From positions 22,347 to 86,346 of the forward strand of contig ONSW01000010.1 of NCBI GenBank assembly GCA_900320595.1: a stretch of DNA of 64,000 nucleotides, given 5' to 3'. The stretch's first letter is position 1; every line of letters starts with the position of its first letter. The notes beneath the pieces were generated by a model that saw only the letters and a list, made by a program, of their open reading frames with translations, was not told the origin of the DNA and did not search any database. Both the position numbers and the translations under genes were made by a program. The stretch comes from an uncultured Eubacteriales bacterium (lineage in GTDB: Bacteria > Bacillota > Clostridia > Oscillospirales > Oscillospiraceae). Below, piece by piece: positions 52,546-61,552 of this stretch.

Positions 52546-52728
52546 TAATCTTTCTTAAATTGCCCCTTTCAGGTACAAAATATATTGCAATGACAGGAGG
52601 AAAATGATAAGATAGCATACTAGAATAACAGCGCGTTTCTTCCCTTTTCATCGGGGGTGACGCGCATCAGACCGCCGTGCCGATGGGCGCGGCGCGGATA
52701 GAACAGTTCCTGTTTGGAGGAAACAGAA

Positions 52729-55700
52729 GTGAAGATGAAAAAAGGCATCTGCCTCCTTTTATGCGCCATACTGCTTGTCGGTCTGATGCCGGCCGGCGCC
52801 CTTGCGGCAAACGGCCCCGGCATTGCGGGCGACGTATGCGCGTCGATCTGCCTCACGGGCGGGATGGACAAAACGATCTACTCCGCCGACAGCGCGATCG
52901 AGCAGCAGATCCTCTATCCGGGCGAGCTGACCGAGGCGCGTTATCTGCTGCCCGACGGCGTGAGCTATGACGCCGTGAGCAACACGCTCACGCTCACGGA
53001 CTTCTCCGCCCCCTCCGCCGTGCTTTCGCTGACGATGATGGGCAGCGACTTCAAGATCCGCCTGAGCGGCAGCAGCTCCCTCGCGGCCATCCGTTCGGAA
53101 TCGATGGGCTGGGGCGGCAGCATCACCTTCACCGGCGACGGCGCGCTTGATGTGACGAACTATTCCGAGGCCGGGATCACGGTCAACGCCGGCGGCGCGG
53201 CCGATTTTGTCCGCGTCGAGCCGCAGGTGCGCCTGACGGTCACGGGCGCCGGAAACGCGATCGTTGTTGCCGGGACGAGTTATGGCGACGGCGCGATCAG
53301 CTTTGACACGGCATCGCCCAACGTGCGCGCCGAAGACAGCTCCTATGCGCTCACCGATCAGCTGACGAGCGACGGCGCCCTGATCGACGTCTGCACCCGC
53401 TCCGGGGAGGAGGGCCTCTTCGGTCTGGAAGCCGACATCGATCCCGAGACGGAAAGCCTTGTTTACAACGTCTATCAGCTCGGCGAGAGGGACGGCGCGG
53501 GCGCCTACAGCGCGGCGCTCATCGAGGAGAAGATCGCGGATATCTCCGCGTTCGGCCAGGTCTATACGCCTCACGAATGGGCGCTTTATGACGTCAATAC
53601 GGGCGCGCCCGTCTCCCAGGTACGGCTGGCCCGCTTTTCCGTCAGCGCGCAGGCCGCCGATGAAAACGGCAGTGTCAGCGTGTCCCAGACGGCCGTCGGC
53701 CGCGGCGGCAGCGCCGTCGTCACCGTGCAGCCCAACGACGGCTATAAGCTTGCTTCTCTCACCGTAAACGGCGTCGAGGTGACGCCGACGAACGGCAGCT
53801 ATGCGATCGGCGGCATCATTGCCGACCAGAGCGTCACAGCCTCCTTTGCCGAAGCCGCGCCCGCGCGGATCGCGATCACGGCTCCGGAGACGACGGACTT
53901 TACCGTGCCCGGCGTCAGCGAGGACGATTTTGTCAGCGTACCCTTTGTCGCCACTGTCACCGACGGCGCGGACGACCCTGTCGGCGCAACGGTCGAGTGG
54001 CGCGTCGAGCCTGAACTCAGCGGGATCTCGATCCGCCAGGACGGCTGCGTCGTCATCACGGCGGGCGCCAAGGACATCGTCGGGGACGAGCATCTCTCCT
54101 TTACGGTAACGGCTGCGGTGCAGGACACCGAGCTTTCGGATGACAGCGGCAGCTTTACCGTCGCGCTCGCCGAGAGAAAAGCGACCGCCATTTCCATGAC
54201 GCGCGAGGGCGAAGCGTTAGGCGGCAGCGATACCGTCACGATCCCCGCCGAGGGGACCGCCACGGCGAGCTACGGCGCCGTCGTGACCGACCAGTACGGC
54301 GAGGAAATGGACGAGGAGATCGCCTGGGTCGCCGGGGACTGGCCTGTCGGCGTCAGCCGCCAGGACAACACGCTCTCGGTCACGAGCGAGGCGAAGGACG
54401 GCAGCACGCTCGACGTCACGGCCTCGGTCGCGTCAGACAGCACGATCAAGGACACGATCACCGTGACCTTTGTGGAAAAGACCGAGGAGCCGGAGCCGAC
54501 CGGCGAGGGCGGGGAAGGCGAGGAAACGGGCGACGGCGACCAGGCAAGGCGTGCGCCTCTGTTGGGGGCACCCGGTCCGACCCTGACGACGGCAACGGGC
54601 GGCGAGGGCCTTACGATCGTCTGGCCGACGGTCACGCTCGCGGACGACCCGGTCTACGGCATCACCTGGGGCGAACTGGTCACGCTTGGCGAGGACGGCT
54701 CTGTCACAAAGGATGGCGAGCCCGTCAAGGGCAGCTTCACCGTCAAGGCGGAGAGCGCGATCCCCAATATCAGCGACAGCTATACGGTCCTCTTCACCTA
54801 TACCGAGGACGAGGTTGAAAAGACGGCCGAGAGCAGCGAGCAGACCGTTACGCTTTCTCGCAAAGCACTTACAGCGGATATGGTCACGCTTTCCCCCTCC
54901 GAGATGCCCTATACCGGCGCGGCGTGTGAGCCGGCCGTCTCACTCAAGGACGGCGATCGGTCGCTTGAAAGCGGCAAGGACTATACCCTTGCGGGCTATG
55001 CCGACAACATCGAGATCGGCAAGGACACGGCCAAGGTAACGGTCACGGGCGCGGGCAACTATACCGGCAGCGTGGAAAAGAGCTTTTCCATCACGGCGAT
55101 CCCCGGCAGCGCGGTGACCGAGTTCATCACCTCCCGCAAGCCGGAGGACGAGGGTATCGAGCCGACGGTCGAGGTGAAAAACGGCGACGCGACGCTCAAG
55201 AAGGGGCAGGACTACGATGTCTCGTTCCTCTATGACATTCCCTCGAAGAGCGGCACCGCCACGATCACGCTCAAGGGCACTTACAGCGGCACGATCGTTT
55301 CGCGCTTCGACCTGCCAAACTATCTTATCACCGAGGGCGCGGGCAGCAGCTGGAACAAGGGCTCGTCGAGCGAGCTCGGCTTTACCGCGAACGGCGCGCT
55401 CGGCAAGTTCACCGAACTGACCGTGGACGGCAAGACGGTCGACCCGTCCTACTACTCCACCGCCTCCGGCAGCACGATCGTCAAGCTCAAGCCCACTTAC
55501 TTAAAGAGCCTTTCCGCCGGCAAGCACATCATCGGCGTTGCCTACAAGGACGGCAAGGCGCTTGCGATCTTCTCCGTTACGGACGTCAACCGCCGCGGCG
55601 TCGCGACCGGCGACGACAATGACATGACCCTTTGGATCGCGATCCTGGGCGTGAGTGTGATCGGTCTGGCCGTGCTGTGCGTGGCGCTGGCCGTCACGAG

Positions 55701-55746
55701 CCGGAAGCGGGCAAAACGCAAAAAGAAGAAAACGACCCGCAAATAA
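52729..55746 (+). CDS. Large membrane-anchored surface protein with Ig-like and B-repeat-like domains
   Basis: A 1005-residue exported protein: signal peptide (cleavage near GALAANG), an N-terminal beta-rich domain, a B-repeat-like unit (SAQAADENGSVSVSQTAV to SVTASFAEA, about 303-380), two or three Ig-like units to about 590, a Thr/Glu/Gly linker, then MBG-like modules (YTGAACEPAVSLKDG, VTVTGAGNYTGSVEKSFSI). The C-terminus has one membrane segment (about 966-988) and a Lys/Arg tail; there is no LPxTG before it. The GTG start lies eight bases behind GGAGG. It is likely an adhesin or surface scaffold. Confidence 0.75.
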   Translation: MKMKKGICLLLCAILLVGLMPAGALAANGPGIAGDVCASICLTGGMDKTIYSADSAIEQQILYPGELTEARYLLPDGVSYDAVSNTLTLTDFSAPSAVLSLTMMGSDFKIRLSGSSSLAAIRSESMGWGGSITFTGDGALDVTNYSEAGITVNAGGAADFVRVEPQVRLTVTGAGNAIVVAGTSYGDGAISFDTASPNVRAEDSSYALTDQLTSDGALIDVCTRSGEEGLFGLEADIDPETESLVYNVYQLGERDGAGAYSAALIEEKIADISAFGQVYTPHEWALYDVNTGAPVSQVRLARFSVSAQAADENGSVSVSQTAVGRGGSAVVTVQPNDGYKLASLTVNGVEVTPTNGSYAIGGIIADQSVTASFAEAAPARIAITAPETTDFTVPGVSEDDFVSVPFVATVTDGADDPVGATVEWRVEPELSGISIRQDGCVVITAGAKDIVGDEHLSFTVTAAVQDTELSDDSGSFTVALAERKATAISMTREGEALGGSDTVTIPAEGTATASYGAVVTDQYGEEMDEEIAWVAGDWPVGVSRQDNTLSVTSEAKDGSTLDVTASVASDSTIKDTITVTFVEKTEEPEPTGEGGEGEETGDGDQARRAPLLGAPGPTLTTATGGEGLTIVWPTVTLADDPVYGITWGELVTLGEDGSVTKDGEPVKGSFTVKAESAIPNISDSYTVLFTYTEDEVEKTAESSEQTVTLSRKALTADMVTLSPSEMPYTGAACEPAVSLKDGDRSLESGKDYTLAGYADNIEIGKDTAKVTVTGAGNYTGSVEKSFSITAIPGSAVTEFITSRKPEDEGIEPTVEVKNGDATLKKGQDYDVSFLYDIPSKSGTATITLKGTYSGTIVSRFDLPNYLITEGAGSSWNKGSSSELGFTANGALGKFTELTVDGKTVDPSYYSTASGSTIVKLKPTYLKSLSAGKHIIGVAYKDGKALAIFSVTDVNRRGVATGDDNDMTLWIAILGVSVIGLAVLCVALAVTSRKRAKRKKKKTTRK

Positions 55747-55756
55747 CTAAAAAAGT

Positions 55757-55785
55757 AAGCCGCTGTGCATCGCACAGCGGCTTTT
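55757..55785. terminator. Terminator of the surface-protein gene
   Basis: AAGCCGCTGTGC / GCACAGCGGCTT with loop ATC and a T-rich tail, between convergent genes. Confidence 0.8.
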
Positions 55786-55788
55786 CTC

Positions 55789-56268
55789 TTATCTTTGGTC
55801 TGTGACAAAGTGGCGGACGGTCGTTTGCGGATGGCGCAGCTCGTCATTGAAGAACACGGGATAGAGCTTTCTTTTCTCCTCCGGCGAGACCCAGACGAGA
55901 AATTCCTTTTCGCCCGCCTCGGTGAAGCTCTCGCACACGGGCTCAAAGTCCGCGGGCGTCTTCATGTAAAAATAATAGCCAAGCTCATAGATCAGCTTGC
56001 CCAGATGGACGGGCGTGTCACCGTAAAAGAAATCCTCCGTCACAAAGCCGAGCCGGTCGATCTCCATCTCCCGCCCGGTCTCTTCCCTCACTTCGCGCAC
56101 GACGGCCTGCTCCGCCGTCTCGCCGAACCGGATCCGGCCGCCTACGGAGTAAAGATAATCATAGTTCGGATTGCCGGCCATCAGAAATTTGCCGTCTTTC
56201 ATGATGATCGCGCCGACGCGGATGTTGACAACGCCGCCGTCACATTCGATACATAGATCCTTTCCCAT
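55789..56268 (-). CDS. NUDIX hydrolase
   Basis: A 159-residue pyrophosphohydrolase. The Nudix box is GGRIRFGETAEQAVVREVREE (about 51-71, GX5EX7REUXEE form). The N-terminus DGGVVNIRVGAIIMKDGKFLM is typical. I place the start at MGKDLCIEC. MITE copy B ends two bases upstream of this ATG, so the original ribosome site has been displaced. The frame stays open into the MITE, where an AGGAATAATGG could provide a new start and add 30 residues (MAIYSEHFQ...). Substrate unknown. Confidence 0.83.
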   Translation of the reverse strand: MGKDLCIECDGGVVNIRVGAIIMKDGKFLMAGNPNYDYLYSVGGRIRFGETAEQAVVREVREETGREMEIDRLGFVTEDFFYGDTPVHLGKLIYELGYYFYMKTPADFEPVCESFTEAGEKEFLVWVSPEEKRKLYPVFFNDELRHPQTTVRHFVTDQR

Positions 56269-56270
56269 TA

Positions 56271-56505
56271 GGGCGCGCAGAATAGGGATACGGCAGCGCA
56301 AAAAAAGATATTTTCGCGCCGGGCTTCGTTGAAAATGCTCGGAATATATAGCCATTATTCCTGTATTATTCCTGTGCTTTTCGCCTCGCCCGACACAAAA
56401 ATCTCTCATTTTGCGTGCGAAGCAGTTTTGAGCGAGAGATTTTTCTGCGCAGTATGGGCGGAAAAGGGCCGTTCAAAACCTGTCGTCTCCCTATTTTGCG
56501 CGCCC
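56271..56505 (-). mobile_element. MITE copy B
   Basis: A 235-bp element with ends GGGCGCGCAGAATAGGGATA and CTCCCTATTTTGCGCGCCC, inverted repeats of about 26 bp with three differences. It is homologous to copy A (37669-37945) in opposite orientation. It contains AAAAATCTCTC / GAGAGATTTTT arms that can terminate the GNAT gene transcript. No coding capacity for a transposase. Confidence 0.85.
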
Positions 56506-56514
56506 TCTCTTCCT

Positions 56515-57045
56515 TTACAGCTCGATCCAGTACCGCTCGAGCGTCTCCTGATCTTCTTCATCCCAGATCGTGCTGTGGAACACGCCGCCGTTTGCCAGGA
56601 TCGTGCGGCGGCTGCCCTCGTTATCAACGGCGCAGCTGATCATCACGCGCCCTAAGCCAAGCGCGCGTGCCTCCTCCAGCCCCATCGCGAGCATCCGCTT
56701 GGCATAGCCCTTGCGCCGTTCGCCCGGCCGCACGGAATAGCCGATATGCCCGGCGTATTGCGCAAGATAGTCGTTCAGATAGTGCCGCAGCTGCAGCATG
56801 CCGAGCAGACGGTCGTCCGCCTCGCGCACAAGGATGAACTGTGTGGAGACGACCTTGCCCTCCGGCACGGTCTCGGGGCGGCTGAAGCGTTCCACCTCGT
56901 CGAGCCACGCGCGTCCGCTCTCAAGACGGCGCAGGCTGCCGGCGCCGTCCATGCTGCCGCCGAAGTCCAAAAACTCGCGCCGGTATTCTTCATACTGCGG
57001 GATGTATTCCGCCGTCGGGCGCAGAAGCAAAAGCTTTTCCTCCAT
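56515..57045 (-). CDS. GNAT-family N-acetyltransferase
   Basis: A 176-residue acetyltransferase with the acetyl-CoA loop VRPGERRKGYAKRML (about 106-120, Q/RxxGxG/A form) and a following SCAVDNEGSRRTILANGGVF. It belongs to the group of GNATs whose N-terminus starts LLLLRPTAEYIPQYEEY. Substrate unknown. The MITE lies directly behind its stop codon. Confidence 0.85.
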   Translation of the reverse strand: MEEKLLLLRPTAEYIPQYEEYRREFLDFGGSMDGAGSLRRLESGRAWLDEVERFSRPETVPEGKVVSTQFILVREADDRLLGMLQLRHYLNDYLAQYAGHIGYSVRPGERRKGYAKRMLAMGLEEARALGLGRVMISCAVDNEGSRRTILANGGVFHSTIWDEEDQETLERYWIEL

Positions 57046-57100
57046 TTCCGATCACTTCCTTTTTGGCAAGGATACAGCAAAAAGGCGCAAATTGCAAGAA

Positions 57101-57131
57101 AAACGCCGATCCTTCCGGATCGGCGTTTTTC
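57101..57131. terminator. Terminator of the redox operon
   Basis: AAAACGCCGATCC / GGATCGGCGTTTT, TTCC loop, T run on both strands. Confidence 0.85.
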
Positions 57132-57141
57132 TTTATCATGA

Positions 57142-58332
57142 TTACATGATGGGGATCTTGATCTTGAGATCCGTCAGCGGCCAGGAGGAGCAGGCGTGGA
57201 ACCAGCCCATCTCCTTGTCCATGCGCCGTCTCCCGTCGCCGATCGGGGAGACGAAGATGTCGCCCGAGAGCAGATGGCTGCGGCAGAAGCCGCACTCGCC
57301 GTTGCGGCAGTGGGTGTCGATCGCAATGCCCGCGCGCTCGAGCGCGACAGCGACCGGCTCACTGGCCTTGGCGTCGATGACGTCCTCATGGATGCCGCGC
57401 ACGACCGTGATCTTAAAGGTCTTTTCCTCGGTGCCCTTCGGGTAGCCAGGCAGGGTCGAGACGTCTGCGGGATTGTTCACCACGTCGTGGCGGAAGCGGC
57501 GGACAGGCACGCCCATCTCGTCGAGCGCCTTCTTGACAAAGCGGAACATCGGCAGCGGACCGCAGAACATATAGGTGCAGTTGGGCGTCGAGTACTTCTC
57601 GATGATCTCGCGGGTGATAAAGCCCTTTTCGCCGTCCCAGTCGGGCTCGTCGGAGAGGACGTGGACGACCTTGACGTCGGGGCAGTCGGCCTCGATCTTG
57701 GCGAGCTCGTCCTTGAGAACGATGTCGTTTGCCTTGACCGAGCCGTAGAGGATCGTCAGTTTGACGCCCTTGAGCTTGCCGTAGGCGATCTCCTTGGCCA
57801 TCGAGTGGAACGGCGTGATGCCGCTGCCGCCGGCCAGCGCCACAAGCTCCTTCGAGTCGCGCATCGGCTCATAGTAGAAGAAGCCGAAGGGAAGAGCACC
57901 CTGCAGCTCGTCGCCGACCTTGACATTCTCAAAGAGATAGTCCGGCACGAGATAGGGCACGTTGCGGCGCACCGTGATCTCGAAGAAGGGGTGCTCGCCG
58001 CGTGCCTCAAAGGGGGCGGAGGAGATCGTGTAGGGGCGGGAGAGAACGCTCTCGCCGATCTTCAGACGGAAGTTGACGTACTGGCCGCTTTGGAACACGG
58101 GGATGTGGCCGTCCGCGCTCTCAAAGCGGAAGATGCGGGAGGTGGGGGAGGCCTCGCGGATATCGACGACCTTAAAGGTCATGTGCTCCGGATGGAGCTT
58201 GTCCGCCATCTCGCGGATCGGGTCCCTCGGATCGGGGATCGGAGAACCCGCGGCAAAGTTGGCTTCTCTGAGCTTGGTGACGCGGGAGGCTCCGCCGACG
58301 TCCTTCAAAAAGCCTTTGACCTTAATACTCAT
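57142..58332 (-). CDS. Ferredoxin-NAD(P) reductase-type flavoprotein with C-terminal 2Fe-2S domain
   Basis: A 396-residue electron-transfer protein. The FAD domain has RPYTISSAP (about 98-106), the NAD(P) domain has GGSGITPFHSM (about 167) and CGPLPM (about 256). The C-terminal ferredoxin domain binds a plant-type 2Fe-2S cluster through CRNGECGFC (about 341-349) and a later Cys in WFHACSS. It would take electrons from NAD(P)H and pass them to a partner, here most plausibly the flavoprotein encoded 3 bp upstream. An N-terminal 50-residue extension is present. Last gene of the minus-strand redox unit. Confidence 0.85.
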   Translation of the reverse strand: MSIKVKGFLKDVGGASRVTKLREANFAAGSPIPDPRDPIREMADKLHPEHMTFKVVDIREASPTSRIFRFESADGHIPVFQSGQYVNFRLKIGESVLSRPYTISSAPFEARGEHPFFEITVRRNVPYLVPDYLFENVKVGDELQGALPFGFFYYEPMRDSKELVALAGGSGITPFHSMAKEIAYGKLKGVKLTILYGSVKANDIVLKDELAKIEADCPDVKVVHVLSDEPDWDGEKGFITREIIEKYSTPNCTYMFCGPLPMFRFVKKALDEMGVPVRRFRHDVVNNPADVSTLPGYPKGTEEKTFKITVVRGIHEDVIDAKASEPVAVALERAGIAIDTHCRNGECGFCRSHLLSGDIFVSPIGDGRRRMDKEMGWFHACSSWPLTDLKIKIPIM

Positions 58333-58335
58333 TTC

Positions 58336-59883
58336 TCACAGCCTCCCTTTCTTTTCCATGTCTTCCTTGACGCCCTTGGCCGCGGCGCGGCCGTTGGTGA
58401 TCTGCGGGCCCATGCCGTCGCCGCTCATGCCGTGAGCGCCGGCGAACTCGAGCCCCTCGATGAAGTGATCCTTCTCCTTCATCTGCAGACGGGCGACGGC
58501 GTGGTCCTCCATCGAGTGGAGATAGCCGTAGATGTTGCCCTTCCACGCACCGACATAGTGCGAAACGGTCATCGGGGTGGTGACTTCAAATTCGATGATC
58601 CTGTCGCGGAAGTCGACCTTGGTGACCTTCAGGCACTCTTCGATCATCTCGTTGGCAAGACGCCGCTTGAGATCGAAGTAGTCCTCCTCCTTGACGTCCT
58701 CAAAGGGCTTGGAGGGGACGAGCGCCGTGATCGAGAGCTGGGTGATGCCCTCGGGCAGCGTGGGGTTGGCGTAGTTGAGGCAGATCGTGGTGATGTAGTT
58801 GTACGGCTCGGTGATGTTCGCGTAGTTCTCCCAGATCTTGTTGGTGTCCATCGTCGTGCCGGAGAAGGTGGAATAATCGGTGATGCCGTTCTCCTCCGGG
58901 GTGCCCTCGATGAGCATGATGACGGAAACGGGGACGACGGAGAGCTTGCGGTTGTTGATCATGCGGATCGCGCCCTCGGGGACTTCGCTGAGCGGCTCGA
59001 TCATCTGGGTGTAGACGCGGTTGGGGTAGGCGCCGGAGATGACATAGTCGCAGTGGATCTCGTCGCCGCGCGCGGTGCGCACGCCGTAGACCTTGCCGTC
59101 GCGGACCAGGATCTTTTCGACTTCCTGGTTGAACTCGTACTGGGCGCCGTTCTCCTCGCACTTAGCCTGGAGCTTCATGCTCATCTCATGGCTGAAGCCG
59201 CGGCAGACATAGGAGCCGGTGAAGTAGTCGGCCATCAGGAAGGCGTAGATCGTAAAGGGCAGATCGTCCATGCGGTTGCCGACGTAGATCCAGTAGGGCG
59301 TCAGCATCTCAACGGCCTTCTTGGGCAGACCGAAGGTATCGATGACCTCGGTCGCGGTATAGCCGACAGTCTTGACGAAGTCGGGGTGCTTTAAAAGCAT
59401 CTGCACCTTGCTCATCGGGTGGACGGAGAGGTAGTTCATGCTGTCGTACACACGGCGGCAGAGCAGCATCAGCTCGTGCACCTTGTCATAGGTGCCGGGG
59501 CAGACCTCGTCGATCTCCTTGGCGACGGTGGTGTAGCTGTCGTCATAGTCGGGGTGCAGCACCTTGTCGATGCCGGAGTTCGGCAGCACGACGCGGTAGC
59601 ATTCGGGAACAGGGAGCCAGTCAATGTCCACGCCCATGTCGTCGAAGAACTGGCCGACCTTCAGGCGCTTGCCGGGCTGGCCGATGGACATCATTTCATG
59701 CAGCGTAGCCTCGATCTCAAAGCCGTTGCGCACAAAATCGGTGGCGAGACCGCCGGGCATGTTGTGCTTTTCAAGGATCAGAATGTCCTTGATGCCCCAG
59801 GCCTGCAGCTGCAGGCAGGCGGACATGCCGGCCAGTGCGCCGCCGATGATGACGACGTCGTAATGGTCTTTGTAAAATTTCAT
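58336..59883 (-). CDS. Phytoene-desaturase/retinol-saturase-like FAD oxidoreductase
   Basis: A 515-residue flavoprotein. The dinucleotide fold is YDVVIIGGALAGMSACLQL (about 8-26), with EKHNMPGG following, as in carotenoid desaturases and isomerases. The C-terminus FAGAHGMSGDGMGPQITNG holds the second FAD-contact motif. This superfamily includes desaturases, cis-trans isomerases and saturases. Set between a PUFA-isomerase-like gene and a reductase, a role in reducing or isomerising a conjugated double bond is plausible but inferred. GAAAGGAATA precedes the ATG. Confidence 0.78.
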   Translation of the reverse strand: MKFYKDHYDVVIIGGALAGMSACLQLQAWGIKDILILEKHNMPGGLATDFVRNGFEIEATLHEMMSIGQPGKRLKVGQFFDDMGVDIDWLPVPECYRVVLPNSGIDKVLHPDYDDSYTTVAKEIDEVCPGTYDKVHELMLLCRRVYDSMNYLSVHPMSKVQMLLKHPDFVKTVGYTATEVIDTFGLPKKAVEMLTPYWIYVGNRMDDLPFTIYAFLMADYFTGSYVCRGFSHEMSMKLQAKCEENGAQYEFNQEVEKILVRDGKVYGVRTARGDEIHCDYVISGAYPNRVYTQMIEPLSEVPEGAIRMINNRKLSVVPVSVIMLIEGTPEENGITDYSTFSGTTMDTNKIWENYANITEPYNYITTICLNYANPTLPEGITQLSITALVPSKPFEDVKEEDYFDLKRRLANEMIEECLKVTKVDFRDRIIEFEVTTPMTVSHYVGAWKGNIYGYLHSMEDHAVARLQMKEKDHFIEGLEFAGAHGMSGDGMGPQITNGRAAAKGVKEDMEKKGRL

Positions 59884-59900
59884 TCCGTATTCCTTTCAAA

Positions 59901-59927
59901 AAAGCGGGGCCGGCATAAGCCGGCCCC
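59901..59927 (-). terminator. Terminator-like attenuator within the redox unit
   Basis: On the minus strand GGGGCCGGC / GCCGGCCCC with a 4-nt loop is followed by GCTTTTTT. It lies between the isomerase-like gene and the saturase-like gene, so expression of the two downstream genes may be lower or conditional. Confidence 0.7.
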
Positions 59928-59938
59928 GAATCATCGGT

Positions 59939-61327
59939 TTAGAAGAATCTGTCAACCAGCTCGCGGGAGTACTCGGCAGTCTCGTCCATGTCGCCGAAGC
60001 TCATGACTTCGCCGGCATAGTAGGTGTCGTACTTGCCCTGCATCGCCTCGACCTTGTCATACCAGCCGGCGGCGTAGTCTTCGGTGAAGACATGCGGGAA
60101 GTAGTAGACGCTCCACTCGTTGATGACCTCTTCGGCCGGGTTGTGCATGATCTTGAGGTCGTCCTGAACCATCTGGCGGCACTCCTCGTAGGGGATCTCC
60201 TTCGAGTTCTTGTGCTTGCGCAGAGCATAGGTGGTGATGACCTGGTCGATCTGATCTCTCCAGCGGCGGTAGTAGACCATCAGGTGACCGAGCTTTTCGG
60301 GCTCCATGTTGTCAAAGACATAGTAGGAGATCTCCGGGTGATTCTCGGGCTTGGTGAGGAAGGCCTGGACGTCGTAGCGCTCGTAGTCGATCTTGGAGAA
60401 GAGCTCCTTCTCGTCGTCGCGGGCGTCGAAGTACTCGACCATGCCCTTCTGACCGTCGGCGCGCTTGCCCGGGATGTAGAGAGGAGCGGTGACGATGACC
60501 TTGTCAAACTCCTCGACCTCGCCGTTGACGGTGATGAAGACCTTGCCGTCGTGGCGCTCGACCTTCTCGATGTTGCTGTTCAGACGGGCGGGGTTCTTGA
60601 TGTGCTCGTTGAGCTGCTCCCAGATGTACTGGGTGCCTTCCTTCCAGGTCCAGAGGTTGACCTTGACGAAGTTCATGCAGGTCTGGTAGTCAAGGTACTT
60701 CAGAACATAGGCGGCGGGGATCTCGTCAAAGTAGCCGTAGCCGAAGGAGGTGAACGGTCCGATCCAGATCTTCTGAACCAGAGGAACGCCGTTCATTTCA
60801 CAGAACTTCTTGAACGGGAGGGCCAGATCCTTCAGGTTGGGGTTCACGCCCTCGACCTTTTCACGGCCCGGGGTAACGGCATAGCCGTCGTAACGACCCT
60901 CGGCAACGCCGCGGTGGCCGTTGACGTCATAGCCCTTGTACTTGGTCTCCAGCAGTTCGCCGAACTTCTTCAGCTGGCCCTTCATCTTGAGCATCCAGGG
61001 ATTCTTGATGATGTTGCCGAGCGTGCGGGCAAACGGCTCGATCACGTCGCCCTTGGCGTTCTTGTAGTTGCGGTTGAGCTGGGGACCGTCGTGGGTGATG
61101 CCGCAGAACTCTTCCACGTCATGAACAGCATAGTAGGAGGGAACGCCCATGATGGCGCCCATCTCATAGCGTCTGCCGTTGTAATGCGGGCTCCAGCACT
61201 TGCCGCCGACGCGGTCGTTGCGCTCGAAGATCACATAGTTTTCGTATCCTTTTTTCTCGAGATACATGCCGGCGGAAAGACCCGCGGGGCCGCCGCCGAT
61301 GATGGCGATGCGAATGTTCTTGTCCAT
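59939..61327 (-). CDS. PAI-like FAD-dependent polyunsaturated fatty acid double-bond isomerase
   Basis: A 462-residue flavoprotein: RIAIIGGGPAGLSAGMYLE (GxGxxG at 11-16), GGKCWSPHYNGRRYEMGAIM, VPSYYAV, then AAYVLKYLDYQT, and the C-terminal YYAGEVMSFGDMDETAEYS. From memory this pattern runs the whole length with the Propionibacterium (Cutibacterium) acnes linoleate isomerase PAI, which makes trans-10,cis-12 conjugated linoleate, including the GRRYEMGAIMGVPSY and YYFPHV segments. The reaction would shift a double bond of a free fatty acid without net redox change. It heads the minus-strand redox unit; GGAGGAAG precedes the ATG. Substrate assignment is by family only. Confidence 0.78.
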   Translation of the reverse strand: MDKNIRIAIIGGGPAGLSAGMYLEKKGYENYVIFERNDRVGGKCWSPHYNGRRYEMGAIMGVPSYYAVHDVEEFCGITHDGPQLNRNYKNAKGDVIEPFARTLGNIIKNPWMLKMKGQLKKFGELLETKYKGYDVNGHRGVAEGRYDGYAVTPGREKVEGVNPNLKDLALPFKKFCEMNGVPLVQKIWIGPFTSFGYGYFDEIPAAYVLKYLDYQTCMNFVKVNLWTWKEGTQYIWEQLNEHIKNPARLNSNIEKVERHDGKVFITVNGEVEEFDKVIVTAPLYIPGKRADGQKGMVEYFDARDDEKELFSKIDYERYDVQAFLTKPENHPEISYYVFDNMEPEKLGHLMVYYRRWRDQIDQVITTYALRKHKNSKEIPYEECRQMVQDDLKIMHNPAEEVINEWSVYYFPHVFTEDYAAGWYDKVEAMQGKYDTYYAGEVMSFGDMDETAEYSRELVDRFF

Positions 61328-61381
61328 GTTCTTCCTCCGTATTCAAATTTGGTTGAAGTCTGAAGTTTTTCAGATATAGTC

Positions 61382-61387
61382 ATTATA
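61382..61387 (-). promoter_or_regulatory. -10 box of the redox unit
   Basis: TATAAT on the minus strand, about 55 bp before the isomerase-like start. No good -35 is seen, so an activator may be needed. The shared 225-bp divergent region also contains the plus-strand promoter. Confidence 0.5.
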
Positions 61388-61517
61388 CAACACGCTCTGC
61401 AAAAAATCACTATATTTTTTTCCAAAACTGTCGAAATCTTTATCAGTTTTCACAAGGAAAAAAGATAATGAAGCCTGTTTCTTTGATAAAAGGCTTTCCT
61501 TGCCGCAAGGGATGTGG

Positions 61518-61523
61518 TATATT
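61518..61523 (+). promoter_or_regulatory. -10 box of the acyl-ligase operon
   Basis: TATATT preceded by GATGTGG lies 30 bp before the start codon. TTTCCT at 61495 is a weak -35 at 17-bp spacing. Confidence 0.45.
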
Positions 61524-61552
61524 GAGAAAAAAGGAATAATTGGAGGTGCCCC

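Noticed and set aside
52630-52700. Riboswitch in the leader of the surface-protein gene
   Set aside because: Only one weak GCGCGT/ACGCGC helix is seen, and none of the conserved bases of the c-di-GMP class or of other classes I know.
57196-59394. A 732-codon plus-strand frame opposite the redox operon
   Set aside because: It is composed of Val/Asp/Leu/Gly shadow sequence and crosses two genes with clear FAD and 2Fe-2S motifs.
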